From an uncultured Sulfurovum sp. (GTDB lineage Bacteria > Campylobacterota > Campylobacteria > Campylobacterales > Sulfurovaceae): 7,114 nucleotides of DNA. The position numbers were made by a program, and so were the translations under genes. Every line of letters starts with the position of its first letter. Within the stretch, counting starts at the first letter, position 1. The notes under the pieces are model-generated. The model ran no database searches. It saw nothing but the letters and a program-made list of their open reading frames with translations, and had not been told where the DNA came from. The stretch covers positions 1 through 7,114 of the forward strand of contig CACVAR010000121.1 in the NCBI GenBank assembly GCA_902727905.1, given 5' to 3'. This document shows, one piece after another, positions 1 to 4,834 of this stretch.

Positions 1-94
1 AATTCTAGCGAAAATAGGCTAAAAGGCTTTAGATAAGATAAGATTTTTTAATTTATTTGATGTATGTTTTAATTATCAATGAAATGTGTGAAGA

Positions 95-216
95 GATACT
101 TAAAAAGTGGTGCGGATGAGAGGACTCTCACCCAAGAAACATCTAAATACCGAAAAATAAAGGTTTCAAATAAATTATTTTAGTAAAAAGTATCATAAAT
201 CACCACTTTCTGTATC
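95..216 (+). promoter_or_regulatory. Structured leader upstream of ardA (long-range stem-loop)
   Basis: Two pairings nest perfectly: GATAC (95-99) with GTATC (212-216), and AAAGTGGTG (104-112) with CACCACTTT (201-209), separated by a small internal loop. Inside are a local hairpin TGAGAG/CTCTCA (117-130) and a short GAAAC/GTTTC pairing (136-140 with 163-167). GGTG (109-112) could instead pair with CACC (129-132), so two folds compete. The structure ends about 94 nt before the ardA start. It matches no riboswitch class that I recognise. Possible roles, by inference, are an RNA leader controlling ardA or a promoter that forms in single-stranded DNA after transfer. Bases 1-94 show only an AGATA tandem stretch (31-44) and no gene. 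Confidence 0.5.
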
Positions 217-273
217 AGGAATTCTACCTTTTTGTATATTAATTTTTCCTTGTAGGAGATTTAGAAAACTCAT

Positions 274-283
274 TCTTATAACA
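274..283 (+). repeat. TCTTATAACA motif, copy 1 (upstream of ardA)
   Basis: Exact 10-mer, also present at 863-872 and 1365-1374 on the same strand. This copy ends 26 nt before the ardA ATG. The embedded TATAAC resembles a -10 hexamer, so the motif may be the promoter core or a shared regulator site. CCTTG lies 21 nt upstream (248-252), as it does 24 nt upstream of copy 3. Confidence 0.5.
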
Positions 284-309
284 GCTTAAATTTACTTAAA
301 GGATTTGAA

Positions 310-849
310 ATGTTAAGAGTATTTATAACAGATTTAGCAGCATATAATAATGGCTATTTAGTAGGAGAATGGGTTAATTTACCTATGGAGAAAGAAGAGC
401 TTGAATTAAGTATCAAAGATATACTTAGTCAAGGCGAAAAAGTTTGTAAATATGGCTCTCACGAAGAGTACTTTATTACCGATTATGAGTGGGAAGATGT
501 GACAGTTTTTTCTATTCAAGAGTATGATAATCCATATTTACTAAATGAGAAACTTACTCTGCTGACAGAGAAAGTTGATTCAGTTCAATACAAGAATGTC
601 AAAACCTTGTTAGAGAATGAATTAGTAGAGAATTTTGAAGATGCCATTGCAAATGTAGATAAGTTAATTGTCTATGAAAACAGTACGATGAAAGATGTTG
701 CTATGCAATATATTGAAGAGTTTGTTGATTTAAATGGTTATCATTCACTTATTGTAAATCATATAGATTATGAGGGCATAGGTAGAGATTTAGAAATTCA
801 AGGAAGTTATTTTAAAGATAGTTCAGATATTTTTCAATACATTGGTTAG
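310..849 (+). CDS. ardA: Antirestriction protein ArdA
   Basis: ArdA is a cytoplasmic DNA mimic that binds type I restriction-modification enzymes and protects incoming plasmid DNA. The N-terminus carries the family signature DLAAYNNGYLVGEWVNL (residues 8-24). The C-terminal half carries the typical block FEDAIANVDKLIVYEN and then HIDYEGIGRDL. The protein is strongly acidic (about 36 Asp/Glu against 13 Lys/Arg), as expected of a B-DNA mimic. At 179 aa it is close to the usual 165-180 aa, so it looks intact. The ATG is preceded by AAAGGA (298-303) at 6 nt. It is monocistronic, with a structured leader upstream and no clear U-tract terminator downstream. ardA is typical of the leading region of conjugative plasmids and of conjugative transposons, which fits the recombinases and HUH protein in the window. 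Confidence 0.95.
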   Translation: MLRVFITDLAAYNNGYLVGEWVNLPMEKEELELSIKDILSQGEKVCKYGSHEEYFITDYEWEDVTVFSIQEYDNPYLLNEKLTLLTEKVDSVQYKNVKTLLENELVENFEDAIANVDKLIVYENSTMKDVAMQYIEEFVDLNGYHSLIVNHIDYEGIGRDLEIQGSYFKDSSDIFQYIG

Positions 850-862
850 CTTATATTTTGGC

Positions 863-872
863 TCTTATAACA
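863..872 (+). repeat. TCTTATAACA motif, copy 2 (just after ardA)
   Basis: Second exact copy, 14 nt past the ardA stop codon. It overlaps the first arm of a small stem, TTATAAC (865-871) with GTTATAA (878-884). AAAAAGG (882-889) and an ATG (898) follow, but that frame reads Met-Asn-Asp and then stops. The copy may therefore mark a dead or non-coding transcription unit. Confidence 0.45.
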
Positions 873-949
873 ATAGAGTTATAAAAAGGTAAAGTTAATG
901 AACGATTGAAGAACTGGACGCAGTTAATTTTTTGACAATAAAAATTCAA

Positions 950-977
950 AGGATGATGAGAAAGCTACTCTCATCCT
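950..977 (+). other. Hairpin with one bulge
   Basis: AGGATGA-T-GAG (950-960) pairs with CTCTCATCCT (968-977) across a 7-nt loop, giving ten base pairs with one bulged T. No run of T follows, so it is not a typical intrinsic terminator. It lies four bases before the next perfect palindrome. Its function is unknown. Confidence 0.5.
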
Positions 978-980
978 ACT

Positions 981-998
981 TAATCCGAATTCGGATTA
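981..998. other. Perfect 18-bp palindrome
   Basis: TAATCCGAATTCGGATTA is a perfect, gapless palindrome with a GC-rich core in an AT-rich background. This geometry suits a binding site for a dimeric DNA-binding protein or recombinase better than an RNA hairpin, since there is no loop. The partner protein is unknown. Confidence 0.5.
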
Positions 999-1136
999 TC
1001 TCTTCTACAATCAAAAGGCTTTTGCCTAAAAAGAAAAAACACTCAAACTGAAACTGTTCGACAAACTATGTGAGCTTTTTTGAAAAAAATGGTCATCATA
1101 GGGTTAGTTGTTACGACGAGTTATTAACATTTGACA

Positions 1137-1182
1137 TATAATGAGCAGTCTCTCTTCAAAAGACTTTTTGTAGAGAGACTGC
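1137..1182 (+). promoter_or_regulatory. TATAAT box abutting a long 38-nt hairpin
   Basis: A perfect TATAAT (1137-1142) lies two bases before a strong stem. GCAGTCTCTCT (1145-1155) pairs with AGAGAGACTGC (1172-1182), then after a T-T mismatch CAAAA (1157-1161) pairs with TTTTG (1166-1170), closed by a GACT tetraloop. That makes 16 pairs. No U-tract follows, so it is not an intrinsic terminator. A transcript from this -10 box would start inside the stem, so the palindrome may be an operator, or the stem may act in single-stranded DNA as a replication or promoter hairpin. I see no good -35 at standard spacing. Confidence 0.55.
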
Positions 1183-1242
1183 GAAAGAGATATGAAAAAA
1201 TAATATATTGATATTATCAACATTTTTAGAATTGTCTTGTAT

Positions 1243-1313
1243 AAGTATGAGATACCTTAAAGCTATAGTTTATGGGCTTTACTCTTTAAGATATGCTTTT
1301 TATCTCATATCTT
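1243..1313 (+). ncRNA. Candidate structured RNA or leader stem-loop
   Basis: TATGAGATA (1246-1254) pairs perfectly with TATCTCATA (1301-1309) and extends through AAG/CTT with one bulge. Inside, CTTAAAG (1256-1262) pairs with CTTTAAG (1284-1290). The TCATATCT segment (1305-1312) can alternatively pair with AGATATGA (1188-1195), so the fold could switch. The structure ends about 51 nt before the third TCTTATAACA, much as the ardA leader stem ends 57 nt before the first copy. Both share GAGATAC at the start of the stem. No known RNA family is recognised. Confidence 0.4.
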
Positions 1314-1364
1314 TCTCAATACTTTACTTTTCTTGCCTTGGAAATGAATTTTTATGAGATAGGG

Positions 1365-1374
1365 TCTTATAACA
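1365..1374 (+). repeat. TCTTATAACA motif, copy 3
   Basis: Third exact copy, 29 nt upstream of the ATG of a 17-codon ORF at 1404. CCTTG lies 24 nt before it (1336-1340), as before copy 1. The TATAAC inside may serve as a -10 element. Confidence 0.45.
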
Positions 1375-1403
1375 CTATATAAAATTTTATGAAAGGAAAA
1401 CAA

Positions 1404-1457
1404 ATGAACCATACAAAACGCAATCAAATTATGAAAATGATTTTTAATCAGTTTTAG
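1404..1457 (+). CDS. Possible 17-aa leader peptide or remnant ORF
   Basis: The ORF reads MNHTKRNQIMKMIFNQF and has a good ribosome binding site, AAAGGA (1392-1397), six nt before ATG. After its TAG the same frame stays open for a further 17 codons to TGA (1509-1511), so it could be the head of a gene broken by a nonsense change. Alternatively it is a short regulatory peptide ending in the downstream palindromic region. I recognise no family. The favourable start site and the upstream TCTTATAACA are the only reasons for listing it. Confidence 0.3.
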   Translation: MNHTKRNQIMKMIFNQF

Positions 1458-1529
1458 CAAAACTATCATCAAATCAATAACCTTTTAATTGTCAAAAGCT
1501 TTTATTATTGAGATGATTTACCTACAACA

Positions 1530-1585
1530 CTATCCACAATGTTATTTAACATCAGTCAAAATTTTCGTTGATTTTTAAAAAATCA
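1530..1585. other. DnaA-box-like site with two adjacent palindromes
   Basis: CTATCCACA (1530-1538) differs at one base from the classical DnaA box TTATCCACA. It is followed directly by ATGTTA-TT-TAACAT (1539-1552) and then by the AT-rich palindrome TGATTTTT-A-AAAAATCA (1569-1585). A DnaA box next to AT-rich dyads is what a plasmid origin can look like, but one box is weak evidence and no iteron array is present. Confidence 0.3.
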
Positions 1586-1623
1586 CAGGTCTAAATTATC
1601 AGCCATGTTGTAATTATATTTTA

Positions 1624-1631
1624 CCCCCCCC
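1624..1631 (+). repeat. C8 homopolymer tract upstream of the recombinase operon
   Basis: Eight consecutive C in a region where G/C is scarce, immediately upstream of a candidate -35 (TTGGAG, 1635-1640). In Campylobacterota, C/G homopolymers of about this length often change length by slippage and switch genes. Here the tract would alter the region just before the promoter, not a reading frame. Confidence 0.55.
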
Positions 1632-1634
1632 ATT

Positions 1635-1683
1635 TTGGAGGTTTAGCAATAGGATATATATTGTAACTAGCAATAATGGAGGA
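1635..1683 (+). promoter_or_regulatory. Candidate promoter, direct repeats and SD of the HTH-recombinase operon
   Basis: TTGGAG (1635-1640) and TATATT (1657-1662) are spaced by 16 nt. TAGCAATA occurs twice (1644-1651 and 1668-1675), 24 nt apart, bracketing the -10 box. That could be an operator for the HTH protein encoded just downstream. TGGAGGA (1677-1683) is a near-ideal Shine-Dalgarno for the ATG at 1688 and decides that start over the in-frame ATG at 1676, which it overlaps. Confidence 0.45.
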
Positions 1684-1687
1684 AAAA

Positions 1688-2062
1688 ATGTTTAGCAAAA
1701 ACAAAAGAAAAAAATATGAAAGATTATTAGGATTAGATGAAGATGAATTAAAATCATTCTTAAAAAGATACTCATACTATTTAAAGAGTCAAGATGAATT
1801 AAGCCCTAATGCTATTTTAAACGGCTTTTTCATCTTAGCTAGTATAAGAGATGAGAAAGATAAAATAGAAGCTCTAAAGGCTAAATATAAGTCAAAAAAC
1901 AAGTATATTATTAAATACAGAGATGAAATTATTGACCTTTATAAAAATGGATTGGGCTATGTGCGTATTTCTAAACAACTAGAGGTTAATCATCGAGTTA
2001 AAGTATCTAAATCCTCAATTGAACGATTTATTAAAACTAATGAGATTATGAGAGATGGCTAA
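1688..2062 (+). CDS. Small helix-turn-helix protein, first gene of the recombinase operon
   Basis: A basic 124-aa protein (128 aa if the ATG at 1676 is used). I chose 1688 because the strong TGGAGGA lies between the two ATGs and serves the second. The N-terminal part is lysine-rich and helical. The C-terminal part, from about residue 75, reads as a helix-turn-helix: YRDEIIDLYKNGLGYVRIS, then a second helix ending in VSKSSIERFIK. Such modules occur in resolvase/transposase tails and in plasmid TraK/MobC-like DNA-binding proteins. No catalytic motif is visible. Its end overlaps the recombinase start by 8 nt, so the two are translationally coupled and probably act together. By inference it is a directionality or accessory factor, or an autorepressor binding the repeats around its promoter. 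I do not recognise a named family. Confidence 0.7.
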   Translation: MFSKNKRKKYERLLGLDEDELKSFLKRYSYYLKSQDELSPNAILNGFFILASIRDEKDKIEALKAKYKSKNKYIIKYRDEIIDLYKNGLGYVRISKQLEVNHRVKVSKSSIERFIKTNEIMRDG

Positions 2063-2915
2063 TTTAAAAGGTGGTTCATACGAGAAGCAAATAAAAGATG
2101 CCTTTCATCGTTTAGAAGCATTTGGAAAGAGTCGTCATGGAAAGAGTGACCATATGACGCATAGTGACGGTATAGCAACTAAACGAGAGATGTATTTACA
2201 AGATTATAAAAACTTTTCAGAGCAAAATGGTTTTAGTGAAAAATTAAATAAGACAATGACTAATGATAATATTCAGAGTTTTTTAAATCAGCGTTTAGAG
2301 GGTTTAAAGACATCAACACAAGAAAATTATACAAGAGGTTTTTCATCTATGCTAGAAGGCTTAAAAGAAGCAAATATAGCTGTTTCTGTAAATAAGAGTA
2401 TATTTGATAAGAAAGTAGCTGAAATCAAAGAAAATAGGGTAAATACAGTTAGAACTGGTCGAGCTATAGAGAATGCTTCAAATGTTATTTCAAACCTTTA
2501 TGGGAAGCGTTTTGCAAGTGGGGTTATTGCACAAATTCAGAATGAATTAGGAGTAAGAGTTACTGAAGCATTTGAAATTGTCTATAACTTAAATAAATAC
2601 TATAATGAATTTAATGGAAATATTGAGAATTTAAAAGGAAAAGGAAATCATCATTACCATTCTAAAGAAATTTTGAGTGAACTTGTTGCAAAGATTAGAG
2701 AATGTAGTTCTCTTCCCTCACAAAATACCTATAGAAATGATTTAAAAGAACTTAATGTGGGTACAACTCATGATTGGAGATATACTTATGCGAATAGTGA
2801 GTTTGATAAGAAAATTGAAGAAGGGATTGAATATCATCAAGCTCTTCGAGAAGTTTCAGAAGAGCTGAATCATACTCGAAGAAGTATGACTCTATTTTAT
2901 TTAGAAAGAGTATAG
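2055..2915 (+). CDS. Tyrosine recombinase / integrase (Integrase_1-like)
   Basis: A 286-aa site-specific recombinase that would cut and rejoin DNA through a covalent phosphotyrosine link. The N-terminal SAM-like core-binding region spans about residues 40-125 (SFLNQRLEG and STQENYTRGFSSMLEGL are typical). The catalytic domain shows every expected residue: R168 in LGVRVTE, a beta-hairpin lysine near K196, H239-D-W-R242, H273 in ELNH and the nucleophile Y282 in FYL. The layout resembles the Phage_int_SAM_2/Integrase_1 families of proteobacterial elements more than XerC/D. The ATG lies inside the upstream gene and GAGAG just before it serves as ribosome binding site. It ends in a convergent arrangement with the exported-protein operon. 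It looks intact and active. No att site could be assigned. Confidence 0.88.
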   Translation: MANLKGGSYEKQIKDAFHRLEAFGKSRHGKSDHMTHSDGIATKREMYLQDYKNFSEQNGFSEKLNKTMTNDNIQSFLNQRLEGLKTSTQENYTRGFSSMLEGLKEANIAVSVNKSIFDKKVAEIKENRVNTVRTGRAIENASNVISNLYGKRFASGVIAQIQNELGVRVTEAFEIVYNLNKYYNEFNGNIENLKGKGNHHYHSKEILSELVAKIRECSSLPSQNTYRNDLKELNVGTTHDWRYTYANSEFDKKIEEGIEYHQALREVSEELNHTRRSMTLFYLERV

Positions 2916-2946
2916 TTATCAAAGTATATTTTTACAAAGGTAACTA
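2913..2946. terminator. Weak dyad between convergent genes
   Basis: TAGTTATC (2913-2920) pairs with GGTAACTA (2939-2946), eight pairs including one G-T, around an 18-nt loop that includes a T5 run. It sits between two convergent stop codons, where a bidirectional terminator is expected. The loop is large and no U-tract follows the stem, so the assignment is tentative. Confidence 0.3.
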
Positions 2947-2948
2947 AG

Positions 2949-3641
2949 TTAAAGTTCACATGCTGATTTAAATCCTAGTTCACAGGAAATTTTATAAAAC
3001 TTATTAGCTAAGTCAGGGTTCTTTTTAATACCAAGACCTTTATGATAACTATATGCAAGAGTGGAACATCCCATAGGCGATTTTAAATTACAAGATTTTT
3101 GATAATATTTAAAGGCTTTTTTATCGTCTTTTTTTACATCATTCTGTGATATTTTATCATACATTAATCCAAGTTGAAGACAACTATAATTATGATTAAG
3201 CTCACAAGCTTTCTTATAGAATTCTACTGTCTTATTATCGTTTTTTTCAACACCTCTTCCCTCAGCATATCTATAAGCTACTATTTGACATCCGTGAATA
3301 AGCTCATTATTACAGGCTTTTTTATACATTTTAGTTGTCTTGGAAAAGTCTTCTTTTTTATCAGTCAGGTAATGCTTATATAAATCTTCAAGTGATTGAC
3401 AACCTTTGATATAGCCATTGCTACAAGCTTGCATGAAAAATTTTTCTGCTTTACTTATTTTATGGTTTAAAGAATAATAGTCTTTTTTATATATCTTATG
3501 ATAGATGTTACCTAATGCTATACAGGATTCCATTTTACCATTATTACAAAGTTGTTCTTGATTTTTAGTAGTCGTATTAATATCATTTGAAAAACTAAAA
3601 ATAGTAAGTAGTAATATTAATATTGTTTTTTTCATTATCAC
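2949..3641 (-). CDS. Exported Sel1-repeat cysteine-rich protein (Hcp-like)
   Basis: A 230-aa protein with a signal peptide (MKK followed by a hydrophobic stretch to about residue 17), then a solenoid of Sel1-like helical repeats. Six cysteine pairs, all with C-x7-C spacing, run from C32/C40 to C220/C228. This is the pattern of Helicobacter cysteine-rich proteins, in which each pair forms a disulfide clamping one repeat, so it is expected in the periplasm or outside the cell. GTG (3639-3641) is chosen as start because AGGA (3650-3653) lies 8 nt before it; ATG at 3635 is the alternative. It follows the upstream secreted gene by 3 nt, so the two form an operon. Sel1 proteins commonly mediate protein-protein contacts; the partner here is unknown, with the operon neighbour the obvious candidate. 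Confidence 0.85.
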   Translation of the reverse strand: MIMKKTILILLLTIFSFSNDINTTTKNQEQLCNNGKMESCIALGNIYHKIYKKDYYSLNHKISKAEKFFMQACSNGYIKGCQSLEDLYKHYLTDKKEDFSKTTKMYKKACNNELIHGCQIVAYRYAEGRGVEKNDNKTVEFYKKACELNHNYSCLQLGLMYDKISQNDVKKDDKKAFKYYQKSCNLKSPMGCSTLAYSYHKGLGIKKNPDLANKFYKISCELGFKSACEL

Positions 3642-3644
3642 TGT

Positions 3645-4463
3645 TTATATCCTATCTGTATTTTCTAAGTTTTGTTTTTTTTCAACTTCATTTTCATTTT
3701 GATATTTAGAGTCAATATATGTGATTGATGACATTGATGATAGGGGGTCGACCATAACTGTACTCAAAGTAATAGTTGCTCTTGTATTAGGTGTCCAGCT
3801 ATTACTCATGAGTAGTGGTAGTTCTACATCTTTCATTTGAGATTTATTATATTTTTTATTTAAAGCTTCTTTTACTTTTTTGTGAAAATCGATTCCATCT
3901 AAAGTAGGGATTGAGTCCCATACGACGATAACAGCATAAAGTTTTTCATTCTTTTTTGTTAGGAAGAGTCGTATAGTCGCTTTTTGATTTAATATTGTTG
4001 TATGATATAGAAGGTGTTCACCACTAATAGGGATTCCACTTTCAGTTGCTATTTTTGCACTTATGGTATCTTTTAAAATATTATATGTTCCATTTTTGTT
4101 TTTTGGAAACTTTTTAGAGAAAATGTTACCAGAAGAATATCCTGATACTAAATCATCTACTAGAAAAGCTCCTTGAGCTTTCGTTAAGTAAGAATTTGTT
4201 GCTTTACTAAGTTTACAAAATTTTTTTCTCTCATTACATTCTTTATCGAGGATTTTATCCATTTTAAATGCGTGTTTATATGTATCATATAGAAGAGTAG
4301 CACTTATTTTTTCAGAGTCTTGAATATCTTTTGTTTGTTGAACAAAAGTCTTTATACAATTCATAACATGCTTTTCATCACATACTGTTTTATCTTTATC
4401 AGTAGGGTTTGCATTGAGGTTTAATACAACTCCTATTAATAGTCCGAGCATAATTTTTTTCAT
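3645..4463 (-). CDS. Secreted protein of unknown function, operon partner of the Sel1 protein
   Basis: A 272-aa protein with a clear signal peptide (MKKIMLGLLIG, probable cleavage near A18), with no lipobox cysteine. The N-terminal third is helical and holds four cysteines: C28/C36 with the same C-x7-C spacing as the Sel1 pairs of the next gene, and C76/C83. This may be a diverged Sel1-like unit. The C-terminal two thirds have beta-rich stretches (ATIRLFLTKKN, KLYAVIVVWD, TRATITLSTVMV) and a very polar tail. No family or catalytic motif is recognised. The ATG is preceded by AAGGGGAAG (4479-4471) at 7 nt. It is the first gene of the pair and is divergent from the XRE regulator, which may control it. 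An exported effector, an adhesion-type surface protein or a binding partner of the Sel1 protein are all possible. Confidence 0.75.
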   Translation of the reverse strand: MKKIMLGLLIGVVLNLNANPTDKDKTVCDEKHVMNCIKTFVQQTKDIQDSEKISATLLYDTYKHAFKMDKILDKECNERKKFCKLSKATNSYLTKAQGAFLVDDLVSGYSSGNIFSKKFPKNKNGTYNILKDTISAKIATESGIPISGEHLLYHTTILNQKATIRLFLTKKNEKLYAVIVVWDSIPTLDGIDFHKKVKEALNKKYNKSQMKDVELPLLMSNSWTPNTRATITLSTVMVDPLSSMSSITYIDSKYQNENEVEKKQNLENTDRI

Positions 4464-4485
4464 TTAATTTCTTCCCCTTATGAGT

Positions 4486-4537
4486 AATTACTGATTGAAA
4501 ATAAAATCATAACTAACTAAGATAGTTAAATTACTGA
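4486..4537. promoter_or_regulatory. Operator-like repeats between the exported operon and the XRE gene
   Basis: AATTACTGA occurs at 4486-4494 and 4529-4537, and between them TAACTA (4510-4515) faces TAGTTA (4523-4528) as an inverted repeat. The region must hold promoters for both divergent genes. A dyad beside an XRE gene is the usual place for its binding site, so control of both directions by that regulator is plausible. The bases are AT-rich and the match is modest. Confidence 0.35.
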
Positions 4538-4561
4538 AATTTTAATTAAAAAGTTGTATTA

Positions 4562-4834
4562 TTGAATAATCTTGATGAAAACTTAACAAAGTTTTATAAA
4601 ACTATTGGTTCAAATGTTAAGAAGATACGAGAGGATAGAGGACTTACGCAATTAGAACTCTCTCAACAAATGAACTTTAACTCTGTGGGCTTGATTGGTC
4701 AAGCCGAAATTTATTATAATAAACAGCACTTTAGTTTAAAACATCTTTTTATGATAGCTTCAATCCTTGAATGTAGTATTGAAGATTTTTTTGAAGGAAT
4801 TAAAGTACCTCCTATGAATTGGGATATTAACTAG
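4562..4834 (+). CDS. XRE-family helix-turn-helix transcriptional regulator
   Basis: A 90-aa Cro/C1-type regulator. Residues 15-77 form the domain: IGSNVKKIREDRGLTQLELS with the classical helix-turn-helix beginning at LTQ, then a serine-rich recognition segment, and ending with LKHLFMIASILECSIEDFF. The only usable start is TTG (4562-4564): the frame closes at TAA (4547-4549) and no Shine-Dalgarno precedes the TTG, so translation is probably weak. The C-terminus is short, with no effector domain. It converges on the serine resolvase with an 8-nt overlap of their ends and is divergent from the exported-protein operon. Likely targets are the repeats in its own upstream region. Plasmid-type self-regulated repressor is the best reading. 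Confidence 0.8.
   Translation: MNNLDENLTKFYKTIGSNVKKIREDRGLTQLELSQQMNFNSVGLIGQAEIYYNKQHFSLKHLFMIASILECSIEDFFEGIKVPPMNWDIN

Larger units (their letters stand above)
850..1675. other. 826-base gene-poor region rich in palindromes
   Basis: No convincing gene is visible on either strand here. The region holds hairpins and palindromes at 865-884 (TTATAAC/GTTATAA), 950-977, 981-998, 1012-1024 (CAAAAG-G-CTTTTG), 1145-1182, 1208-1220 (TTGATA-T-TATCAA), 1243-1313, 1539-1552 and 1569-1585. It also holds two copies of TCTTATAACA, a 17-codon ORF, a DnaA-box-like site and a C8 tract. This density suggests a regulatory or origin region, or small RNA genes, possibly mixed with decayed leading-region genes. 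The key elements are listed separately. Confidence 0.5.

Noticed and set aside
113..140. Hammerhead-like core (CGGATGA followed later by GAAAC) inside the ardA leader stem
   Set aside because: The core has G where U4 is required. Stem II would not close next to GAAAC because of the extra ACCCAA, and stem III has no proper partner before 201.
953..1051. A 32-codon ORF starting MMRKLLSSYL, hydrophobic and basic, reminiscent of a small toxin
   Set aside because: AAAGG directly abuts the ATG, the start lies inside the hairpin at 950-977, and the frame spans palindromes. No family is recognisable.
1076..1089. T6-G-A7 stretch as an intrinsic terminator
   Set aside because: It is a pure A/T dyad with a one-base loop and no GC stem; such tracts are common at this base composition.
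1145..1182. Reading the long hairpin as a rho-independent terminator
   Set aside because: No run of T follows on either strand at the proper distance, and it lies far (about 300 nt) from the ardA stop.
850..1675. Integron attC sites or a CRISPR array among the palindromes
   Set aside because: The conserved attC core boxes are absent, the palindromes differ from each other in sequence, and no regularly spaced repeat exists.
3174..3383. Open frame of 69 codons on the plus strand
   Set aside because: It lies antisense within the Sel1 gene, whose repeat pattern is clear; it is a shadow frame with no start signals.
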